Of a DNA stretch of 64,000 bases, positions 58,168 through 64,000 are shown in pieces. Positions within the stretch are counted from its first letter, which is position 1, and the number at the start of each line of letters is the position of its first letter. The stretch is taken from positions 5,989,501 through 6,053,500 of the forward strand of contig NZ_JAJOZB010000001.1 of assembly GCF_023701745.1 (NCBI RefSeq), written 5' to 3'. Source of the DNA: Streptomyces sp. RKAG293. Lineage in GTDB: Bacteria; Actinomycetota; Actinomycetes; Streptomycetales; Streptomycetaceae. The notes below the pieces were generated by a model that had not been told where the DNA came from, ran no database searches, and saw nothing but the letters and a program-made list of their open reading frames with translations. The translations under genes were made by a program, and so were the position numbers.

Positions 58168-59031
58168 GTGGAGACATCCGATGCGTGGTGGGAAATCGGC
58201 GGCAAGGGCCCAGGAGATCTGGTCCTCGCTGTCGACTTCACGGCCACCGGGCGACCCGATGCGCGATTCGCCGACATCGTCGGCCTGACCGCCACCAGCC
58301 ATCCGGTCTGGGAGACGATGCCGCAGGCCATCGCCACCGACATCGGGCCGTCGGGCGAGGAGTACCTCGACCGCTGGTTCGAGGACGTCCGCGGCAGCGG
58401 GCAGCAGGTCGGCGCCGTACTCGGCTTCTGCGCCGGAGCGGTGTACGCCGCCGCCCTGGCCGGCCGCATAGCGCAGTGGCAGGAACGAGCCCCTCAGCTC
58501 ATCCTGTTCGACCCCGAGCAGGCCAACGCGTTCGGTCTGCTCTGGCAGTTCCACAAATCCGTCGAGCTGTTCGCGGGAATCATCGGTGCCGAACCGGTCG
58601 CCGAGGCCCAGGAGACCGCACGGCAGGCGCTGGAGGCCGACCCCGAGAACCTCGGGTACATCGGCCCGGTGCTCGTCGGGCTCTTCCGGGAGATCAGCGA
58701 AGCCGCCTTCGACGAGATCGAGCTGGAACCCGAGAGCCGGACCGAGTTCACCGAGTCCTTCACCTCCTTCGTCGCCTACGTCGTCGCGGCCGGACAGCTC
58801 AACTCCTCGGCCGCCACCGCGTGGACTGACGCCGTCGCCTTCAGCTCCGGAAGCCCGCTCAGCGGACTCAACCGGCTGCGTTCCACCGACCCGGACGGCG
58901 CGGCCGGAGCCGTGGCCCGTGAACTCCGGTTCGACTGCGATCACACCGACCTGCTGCGTGACGAAGGCGCCGCCACGGCGCTGGCCGAGCTGCTGACCGC
59001 ACAGGACCTCTCCCGACAGATCCGGATGTGA
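58168..59031 (+). CDS. Dieckmann-cyclase-like alpha/beta hydrolase 2 (Cys nucleophile)
   Basis: A 287-residue paralog of the protein at 17605-18408, with the same Cys-elbow (VLGFCAGAVYAA, Cys88), Asp115 (LILFDPE) and His259 (RFDCDHTDLL). The Cys88-Asp115 positions coincide with those I recall for TrdC. It is placed directly after the terminal PKS module that makes a beta-ketoacyl thioester, so it is the better candidate for chain release by C-C bond formation. The GTG at 58168 follows GGAAGGGG at 6 nt. The longer frame from 58090 would start inside the promoter region. The stop is one base before the ABC ATPase start, so the three genes form one unit. Function is by motif and context. Confidence 0.75.
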   Translation: METSDAWWEIGGKGPGDLVLAVDFTATGRPDARFADIVGLTATSHPVWETMPQAIATDIGPSGEEYLDRWFEDVRGSGQQVGAVLGFCAGAVYAAALAGRIAQWQERAPQLILFDPEQANAFGLLWQFHKSVELFAGIIGAEPVAEAQETARQALEADPENLGYIGPVLVGLFREISEAAFDEIELEPESRTEFTESFTSFVAYVVAAGQLNSSAATAWTDAVAFSSGSPLSGLNRLRSTDPDGAAGAVARELRFDCDHTDLLRDEGAATALAELLTAQDLSRQIRM

Positions 59032-59032
59032 C

Positions 59033-60067
59033 ATGAAGACCACAGAGAAGACCACCGCCAGGGCAGAGGGGACCGTTCCGGTAGCGGCACCGCCGGAGCC
59101 GGCGCCGGCGCCCGCAGCCGCTGGAGCCGAGAAGAAGTCCGCGCCCGAGGTCGAGCCGGCCATCCGCGTCACCGGGCTGCGCAAGGTCTACGGCGAGGTC
59201 CAGGCGGTCAAGGGCGTCGACCTGACCATCAACCCCGGCGAGGTCGTCGCGCTCCTCGGCCCCAACGGCGCGGGCAAGTCCACCACCATCGACATGATCC
59301 TCGGCCTGTCCCACCCCACCTCGGGCGAGATCAGCATCTTCGGCCGGGCCCCCTACCTCGCGGTACGGGAAGGGCTGGTCAGCGCCGTCCTCCAGGAGGG
59401 CTCGCTGATCGACGACATCTCCGTCCGCGAGACGCTGGAGATGATCTCCTCCCTCTACAAGAAGCCGCTGCCCCTCGACGAGGTGCTGCGACGCGCCAAC
59501 ATCGAGGACATCGTCGACCGCCGCGGCACCAAGCTCTCCGGCGGCCAGCGCCAGCGCGCCCGCTTCGCCTGCGCGCTCATCGGCAACCCGCAGCTCCTGG
59601 TGCTCGACGAGCCCACCTCCGCCATGGACGTCGGCAGCCGCCGCAAGTTCTGGGAGTCCATGCGGAAGTTCACCGACACCGGCCGCACGGTCGTCTTCGC
59701 GACCCACTACCTGGACGAGGCCGAGGAGTTCGCCGACCGCGTCGTCCTCATGCGCGGTGGCGAGATCGCCGCCGACGGCACCGTCGCCAAGATCCGTGCC
59801 CTCACCGCGGGCCGCGTGCTGCGCGCCTCGGTCCCCGACGCGAAGGAGGCGGACCTGCGGAAGCTGCCCGGGGTGACCGCGGTCACGCTGCGCCTGGGCC
59901 GTGTCGAACTGCACTGCGAGGACTCCGACAAGAGCCTGCGCGCCCTGCTCACCACCTACCCCGACGCGTACGACATCGAGATCACCGCCAGCGGCCTGGA
60001 GGAGGCGTTCCTCTCCCTGACCGCCACCGATGGCGACGACTCGGAAGTGCAGGAGGACGCGGCATGA
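59033..60067 (+). CDS. ABC exporter ATP-binding subunit (DrrA type)
   Basis: A 344-residue ATPase with Walker A GPNGAGKS (76-83), signature LSGGQ (168-172), Walker B LLVLDEPTSAMD (188-199) and the switch His in FATHYLDEAEEF. An Ala/Pro-rich N-terminal extension of about 40 residues precedes the domain. A C-terminal region ending in the ASGLEEAFLSLT motif is typical of ABC-2 drug and polyketide exporters. It pairs with the next gene, whose ATG overlaps its stop (ATGA). The likely role is self-resistance and export of the cluster product across the cytoplasmic membrane. Confidence 0.93.
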   Translation: MKTTEKTTARAEGTVPVAAPPEPAPAPAAAGAEKKSAPEVEPAIRVTGLRKVYGEVQAVKGVDLTINPGEVVALLGPNGAGKSTTIDMILGLSHPTSGEISIFGRAPYLAVREGLVSAVLQEGSLIDDISVRETLEMISSLYKKPLPLDEVLRRANIEDIVDRRGTKLSGGQRQRARFACALIGNPQLLVLDEPTSAMDVGSRRKFWESMRKFTDTGRTVVFATHYLDEAEEFADRVVLMRGGEIAADGTVAKIRALTAGRVLRASVPDAKEADLRKLPGVTAVTLRLGRVELHCEDSDKSLRALLTTYPDAYDIEITASGLEEAFLSLTATDGDDSEVQEDAA

Positions 60068-60801
60068 CCGGCTACCTGTCCATCGAGATCAAGCGGATGC
60101 TCCGCGGCCCCCGCTTCATCATCTTCGCGATCGTCCTGCCCGTGGGCCTCTACCTGATGGAGTGCATGCTCTACAAGGGCAAGGAGATCCCGAACGGCCA
60201 CGGCATCACGTACAGCGCCTGGCTGATGTGCAGCCTGGCCGCGTACAGCGCGTTCACCTCCTCCATGCACACCAGCGCCCGGGTCTCCCATGAGCGGGCG
60301 ATCGGTTGGCACCGCCAGCTGCGGCTCACCCCGCTGCTGCCGCGTACGTACCTGCTGTCGAAGATCGCCGTCAGCATGATCGTTGCGCTGCCCGGACCGG
60401 TCTTCGTCGCGCTCGCCGGCGCCACCCTCCAGGATGTGCACCTGTCCTTCGCGGGCTGGTTGCAGATCACGCTCGGCATCTGGATCGCGGCCCTGCCGTG
60501 CGCGGTCCTCGGCCTGGTCATCGGTCTGTACGTGGCCGTCGAGCACCAGCAGATGTATCTCCAGGGCCTGGTGCTGCTCTTCGGCTTCCTCGGCGGCCTG
60601 CTGCTGCCGACCACCGGCTTCCCCGGCTGGCTGACCGCGATCGTCAAGGCCCTGCCGAGCTACTGGCTCGCGGACGTCGGCCACGGCGCGCTCCTGCACG
60701 GCACCCGCACCCTGGTCGCCGCGCTGGTCCTCGCCGGCTGGACGGTCGTCCTGTCCGGTGCCGTCATCCTCAACACCCGTCGTGAGGCCGCCAGGGCCTG
60801 A
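60064..60801 (+). CDS. ABC-2 type exporter permease
   Basis: A 245-residue membrane protein with about six hydrophobic segments (for example IIFAIVLPVGLYLM and LVLLFGFLGGLLLPT) and the ABC-2 family pattern near the C terminus. It overlaps the ATPase gene by 4 nt, indicating translational coupling and a shared complex. It is the last gene of unit 4; a strong hairpin follows the stop. Confidence 0.92.
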   Translation: MTGYLSIEIKRMLRGPRFIIFAIVLPVGLYLMECMLYKGKEIPNGHGITYSAWLMCSLAAYSAFTSSMHTSARVSHERAIGWHRQLRLTPLLPRTYLLSKIAVSMIVALPGPVFVALAGATLQDVHLSFAGWLQITLGIWIAALPCAVLGLVIGLYVAVEHQQMYLQGLVLLFGFLGGLLLPTTGFPGWLTAIVKALPSYWLADVGHGALLHGTRTLVAALVLAGWTVVLSGAVILNTRREAARA

Positions 60802-60819
60802 TCGTCGCCCGGCCGCCGG

Positions 60820-60863
60820 CACCGGCGCCGTCAGCGGGGAAGCTCCCGCCGACGGCGCCGGTG
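60820..60863 (+). terminator. Terminator hairpin after the ABC exporter operon
   Basis: CACCGGCGCCGTC (60820-60832) pairs perfectly with GACGGCGCCGGTG (60851-60863), with an inner GCGGG/CCCGC stem. TCGTTTC follows. It lies 19 nt past the permease stop. Confidence 0.75.
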
Positions 60864-60949
60864 TCGTTTCCCGCCCGTTCCGCTTTCCCCTCCCGAGCCA
60901 TCGCTCCCCTCCCGAGTCACCGCCGAGCCGAGACGTGAGGTACTCCACG

Positions 60950-61852
60950 ATGTTCCCCGCCCCCACCCAGAAGGGCACCGCCCCCTTCCGCGGCCACCGC
61001 ACCTGGTACCGGGTCACCGGCGATCTGCACACCGGGCGCACCCCGCTGGTCATCGCGCACGGCGGCCCCGGATCCACCCACGACTACCTGCTGCGGATGA
61101 CCGAACTCGCCGCGTCCACCGGCCGTCCGGTGATCCACTACGACCAGATCGGCAACGGTGGCTCCACCCGGCTGCCCGACCGCGGCGCCGGCTTCTGGAC
61201 CGTCGACCTCTTCCTCGACGAGCTGGACAACCTCCTCGCCCACCTCGGCATCGCCGACGACTACCTGCTGTTCGGCCAGTCCTGGGGCGGCATGCTGGGC
61301 GCGGAGCACGCCGTCCGCCGCCCCGCAGGCCTGCGCGGCCTCGTCATCGCCAACTCCCCGGCCTCCATGCCGCTGTGGCGCGCGGCGTGCGAGGGGCTCA
61401 AGGACGCGATGCCGCCGGTGCACCGCGACACCCTGCGCCGCCACGAGGCCACCGAGGACTTCGACCACCCGGACTACCAGCGCTCCGTCTACGCCTTCTA
61501 CCAGCGGCACGTCTGCCGGGCGAACCCGCTGCCGCGCGAGGTCGCCGCCACGCTCCTGGAGCTGCAGAGCGACCCGACGGTCTACGGCACCATGAACGGC
61601 CCCAACGACTTCCACGTCATCGGCACCCTGAAGGACTGGACGGTCATCGACCGGCTGCCGGCCGTCGCCGTCCCGGCCCTGATCATCTCGGGCGCGTACG
61701 ACGAGGCCACCCCCGCGACCATCCAGCCGTTCCTCGACCACATCCCCGGCGCCCGCTGGGAGCTCTTCGAGCAGTCCAGCCACATGCCGCACGTCGAGGA
61801 GCCCGAGCGCTTCGACACCGTCATGAAGGCCTGGCTGGCCGAGGTCGGCTGA
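60950..61852 (+). CDS. Proline-iminopeptidase-family amide hydrolase (VinJ-like)
   Basis: A 300-residue alpha/beta hydrolase of the proline iminopeptidase family, with the oxyanion motif HGGPG (37-41), nucleophile Ser111 in FGQSWGGMLG, Asp in ISGAYDE and His in SSHMPHVEEPE. In macrolactam clusters VinJ-type members remove a protecting aminoacyl group from a polyketide amine. Here it could trim an aminoacyl group from an intermediate, or act as a general peptidase. ATG 60950 follows GTGAGG at 9 nt; a GTG at 60935 would add five residues. It is separated from the exporter operon by a terminator, so it is transcribed on its own. Confidence 0.85.
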   Translation: MFPAPTQKGTAPFRGHRTWYRVTGDLHTGRTPLVIAHGGPGSTHDYLLRMTELAASTGRPVIHYDQIGNGGSTRLPDRGAGFWTVDLFLDELDNLLAHLGIADDYLLFGQSWGGMLGAEHAVRRPAGLRGLVIANSPASMPLWRAACEGLKDAMPPVHRDTLRRHEATEDFDHPDYQRSVYAFYQRHVCRANPLPREVAATLLELQSDPTVYGTMNGPNDFHVIGTLKDWTVIDRLPAVAVPALIISGAYDEATPATIQPFLDHIPGARWELFEQSSHMPHVEEPERFDTVMKAWLAEVG

Positions 61853-61903
61853 CGAGCGGGACGGCGCGGCCGGACTGTCAGTCCCTGCGGGCACGATGGA
61901 GGC

Positions 61904-62359
61904 ATGACCACCACTCTGCAGATCAGCATCGACTGTGCCGACCCCGCCGTGCTGGTCCCCTTCTGGGCGACCGCCCTGGGGTACCGCGAGGAGGAACCGC
62001 CCGCCGGGTTCGCGACCTGGCGGGCGTACTGGATCAGCATCGGGGTGCCCGAGGACGAGCTCGGCGACCCGTCCAACAGCTGCGCCGACTCGCTCGTCGA
62101 CCCGACGGGCGCCGGGCCCCGCATCTTCTTCCAGATCGTGCCGGAAGCCAAGACGATCAAGAACCGGCTGCATCTGGACCTGAAGGTCGGCGGCGGCCGG
62201 GACGTCCCGCTGGAGACCCGCACCTCCCGGGTGAACGCCGAGGCCGAACGGCTGGTGGCCGCCGGCGCCACGAAGGTCCGCGTCCTGTCGCAGGACGGCC
62301 TGGACCACTACGGGGTCACCCTCCAGGACCCCGAGGGCAATGAGTTCTGCGTCGCGTAG
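61904..62359 (+). CDS. VOC-superfamily (glyoxalase-like) protein
   Basis: A 151-residue protein with the paired beta-alpha-beta-beta-beta modules of the vicinal oxygen chelate fold, including ISIDCADPAVLVPFWATALGY at the N terminus (first half ISIDCADPAV) and VTLQDPEGNEFCVA at the C terminus. HLDLKV in the middle carries a possible metal ligand. Members range from glyoxalase-type enzymes to antibiotic-binding resistance proteins. The substrate cannot be inferred. It starts 51 nt after the hydrolase gene with GGAGG very close to the ATG. It may be a genomic neighbour rather than part of the pathway. Confidence 0.85.
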   Translation: MTTTLQISIDCADPAVLVPFWATALGYREEEPPAGFATWRAYWISIGVPEDELGDPSNSCADSLVDPTGAGPRIFFQIVPEAKTIKNRLHLDLKVGGGRDVPLETRTSRVNAEAERLVAAGATKVRVLSQDGLDHYGVTLQDPEGNEFCVA

Positions 62360-62369
62360 GCGCGACAGA

Positions 62370-62406
62370 GGGGCTCGTACCGGATGAATCAGCCGGTACG
62401 AGCCCC
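62370..62406. terminator. Bidirectional terminator between VOC and NRPS genes
   Basis: GGGGCTCGTACCGG (62370-62383) pairs perfectly with CCGGTACGAGCCCC (62393-62406) around a 9-nt loop. It lies between the stop codons of two convergent genes (62359 and 62426). Confidence 0.85.
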
Positions 62407-62425
62407 CTCGTCGTCGTGCGACCCG

Positions 62426-64000
62426 TTAGGCCTTCTTGCTGGAGATGTACGCGCTGAGCTTCTCCGGGGTCGGGTGCGCGAACAGGTCGGCCAGCCGGAT
62501 CTTCACCTGGATACCGGTGGTGCGCTTGACGCGCTGCAGCAGCTGGACGGCGAGCAGCGAGTGGCCGCCGCTGGTGAAGAAGCCGGAGTCCGCGTCCAGG
62601 TCCTCGCGCTTGAGGAACTGCTTCCACAGCGCGATCAGCGCACGGGTCAGCTCGGTGGTGTCCACCGGCTCGGGCGCTGCCTCGGTGCGCAGCAGCTCCT
62701 CGGCACGCAGCCGCAGGCCCTGCAGGTCAGGGGCGCCGTTCACGGTCGGAAGCCCCTCGGTGACGATGATGCGGGCCGGCTCCGCCGGACCGGGAAGGTC
62801 GGTGCGCACCTGCTTCCAGAGCTGCTCCAGCAGGCCGGGTCCGGCCCCGGTACCGCCGGCGGTGGCGACGAAGGAGACGAGGACCCCGCCCGCGGCGACC
62901 GTCACGGCGGCGTCGACGGCGGGGTGCGCGAGCAGCGCGGCGTCGACGTCCTCCAGGCCGAGGGCGAGCCCCTGCACGGTCACCCGGCGGTCCAGCCGGC
63001 CGAGGATCTCGATCCGGCCGTCGGGAAGCCAGCGGGCCACGTCACCGGTGCGGGTGACGTCCTCGTCGGCGAGGCAGAGCTCGCCGCGGACGCCCACCGG
63101 CAGCTCCGTCCCGTCGGGGGCGGCCACGAAGGCCCGGGTCAGGGCCGCGCTGTCGGCCTTGGCGGCGAGCTTCGCGTAGCGGGAGAACGGCGCGACGGAC
63201 GGGCCGAGGAGGGCCTCGGGCAGGCCGTCCCGGTGGCCGGCCAGGACCGCGGCGTGGTCGGCCGCGCTCCAGCCGGAGATCTCCCCGATCGGCCGGTCCA
63301 GTTGGTCGCCGAGGGTGCACAGCAGGGCGTCGTAGCGGGCGAGCAGCAGCTGCACGTCGGCCGGGGAGAAGACCTGGGTGCGGAACACGGCGCGGATCGT
63401 GGTCTTCGCCGCCTCCGGCTCCGGCATGAAGAAGAACTCCAGGTCGAACTTGCTGAAGCCGTTCTCCACCCCGCGGATCCTCGCCGGGTGTCCGGCCACC
63501 TCGAACGTTCCCGAGGTGCCGCCCGGCACGTAGTTGAACAGGTGGTTGAAGAGCGAGTTCCGCCAGGACGAGGAGCCGCCGTCCCGCACCTCGTCCAGTA
63601 CGGACTCGGCGGTCACCCCCGGCTCGCCGAGGCTCTCCAGGAACACCGCGCGGGCCCGGTTCACCAGCCGCTTGAACGGCTTGGCCGGATCCATCCGCAC
63701 CCGCAGCGGCAGCACGTTCACGTGGTAGCCGATGGCGCCCTCGTGACCCGGCGGGCGCACGCTGACGGGCGAACCGACGACGATGTCCGAGCCCGCGCCG
63801 TGCTGCGCGAGCAGCAGGTAGTAGGCGGCCAGCAGGATCACGGCCTCCGGCGCGCGCAGCTCGCGCTGCAGGCGGCCGACCACGGCGAGGGCGTCGTCCG
63901 ACAGCGGGTACTGCAGGGTGTCGCCCGCCAGGTCCGGGGTGGCCGAGGCCGGATTCCCGTACCAGAGGCCGTCGTCCGCGCCGCGGAAACCGCGGAGCTG
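62426..64000 (-). CDS. NRPS gene, 3' part: condensation domain, collapsed A domain, PCP
   Basis: The frame is open to the right edge, so the start and the HHxxxDG part of the condensation domain lie outside. Visible in order are the C-terminal half of a C domain (about 64000-63270, with NSLFNHLFNYVPGG), a linker starting ISGWSAADHAAVLAGH, an adenylation remnant (to about 62710) and a PCP (about 62650-62450) with TSGGHSLLAVQ. The A remnant lacks A1-A6. It keeps only RGELCLADEDVTRTGDVARW (A7-like) and GRLDRRVTVQG (A8-like), and the A10 Lys position reads VNGAPD. It cannot activate an amino acid, so its PCP must be loaded in trans, plausibly with Asn from the A-PCP of unit 2. It could join the module 7 beta-ketoacyl chain to the amino acid before cyclisation. 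Confidence 0.88.
   Translation of the reverse strand, partial: QLRGFRGADDGLWYGNPASATPDLAGDTLQYPLSDDALAVVGRLQRELRAPEAVILLAAYYLLLAQHGAGSDIVVGSPVSVRPPGHEGAIGYHVNVLPLRVRMDPAKPFKRLVNRARAVFLESLGEPGVTAESVLDEVRDGGSSSWRNSLFNHLFNYVPGGTSGTFEVAGHPARIRGVENGFSKFDLEFFFMPEPEAAKTTIRAVFRTQVFSPADVQLLLARYDALLCTLGDQLDRPIGEISGWSAADHAAVLAGHRDGLPEALLGPSVAPFSRYAKLAAKADSAALTRAFVAAPDGTELPVGVRGELCLADEDVTRTGDVARWLPDGRIEILGRLDRRVTVQGLALGLEDVDAALLAHPAVDAAVTVAAGGVLVSFVATAGGTGAGPGLLEQLWKQVRTDLPGPAEPARIIVTEGLPTVNGAPDLQGLRLRAEELLRTEAAPEPVDTTELTRALIALWKQFLKREDLDADSGFFTSGGHSLLAVQLLQRVKRTTGIQVKIRLADLFAHPTPEKLSAYISSKKA

Overview
The window is very GC-rich actinomycete DNA, almost certainly Streptomyces or a close relative. The signs are GC-rich third codon positions, GTG starts, GGAGG-type ribosome sites, a SARP/LuxR/AfsA regulator set and giant modular type I polyketide synthase (PKS) genes. 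Most of it is one biosynthetic gene cluster. A small RiPP-like locus lies at the left edge.

Left edge (1-1582): a minus-strand operon holds an extraordinary Asn-rich small protein (33 Asn in 81 residues), a strong hairpin, a tetrapyrrole-methylase-fold methyltransferase resembling borosin backbone N-methyltransferases, and the start of a third gene cut by the window edge. Divergent to it is a degenerate polyprenyl-synthase-like gene.

Regulatory and accessory block (2563-14942): a degenerate acyl-CoA-ligase-like (ANL) protein overlaps a large LuxR-type ATPase regulator. Next come an AfsR-type SARP, an AfsA-type butyrolactone synthase, a second LuxR-type ATPase regulator, a divergent MFS transporter and a stand-alone HypE-like protein.

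Biosynthetic core (15066-60801), all plus strand, reads as four transcription units. Each begins with the same promoter design: tandem (C/T)AGGGG repeats about 23-24 bp upstream of a TAGNNT -10 box, then a leader of about 40-50 nt. Unit 1 is amidase and type II thioesterase. Unit 2 is Dieckmann-cyclase-like protein 1, a free-standing NRPS A-PCP with an Asn-type specificity code, an O-methyltransferase and an ACP, ending in a strong hairpin. Unit 3 is four PKS genes with seven extension modules. Unit 4 is Dieckmann-cyclase-like protein 2 and a two-gene ABC exporter, ending in a terminator. A VinJ-like alpha/beta hydrolase, a VOC-fold protein and, on the minus strand, the 3' part of an NRPS gene (C, collapsed A, PCP) complete the window.

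The PKS modules are 1-3 KS-AT(malonyl)-DH-KR-ACP, 4 KS-AT(malonyl)-DH-ER-KR-ACP, 5 KS-AT(methylmalonyl)-DH-KR-ACP, 6 KS-AT(malonyl)-DH-KR-ACP, and 7 KS-AT(malonyl)-ACP with no reduction and no thioesterase. Collinear reading gives a triene, a saturated two-carbon unit, a 2-methyl-diene and a terminal beta-keto thioester. An Asn-activating A domain, a condensation protein whose own A domain has collapsed and two Cys-Asp-His Dieckmann-cyclase-like proteins together suggest release as an Asn-derived 3-polyenoyl tetramic acid (or pyridone), possibly O-methylated. This product class is inference; the starter unit and any upstream PKS are not visible.
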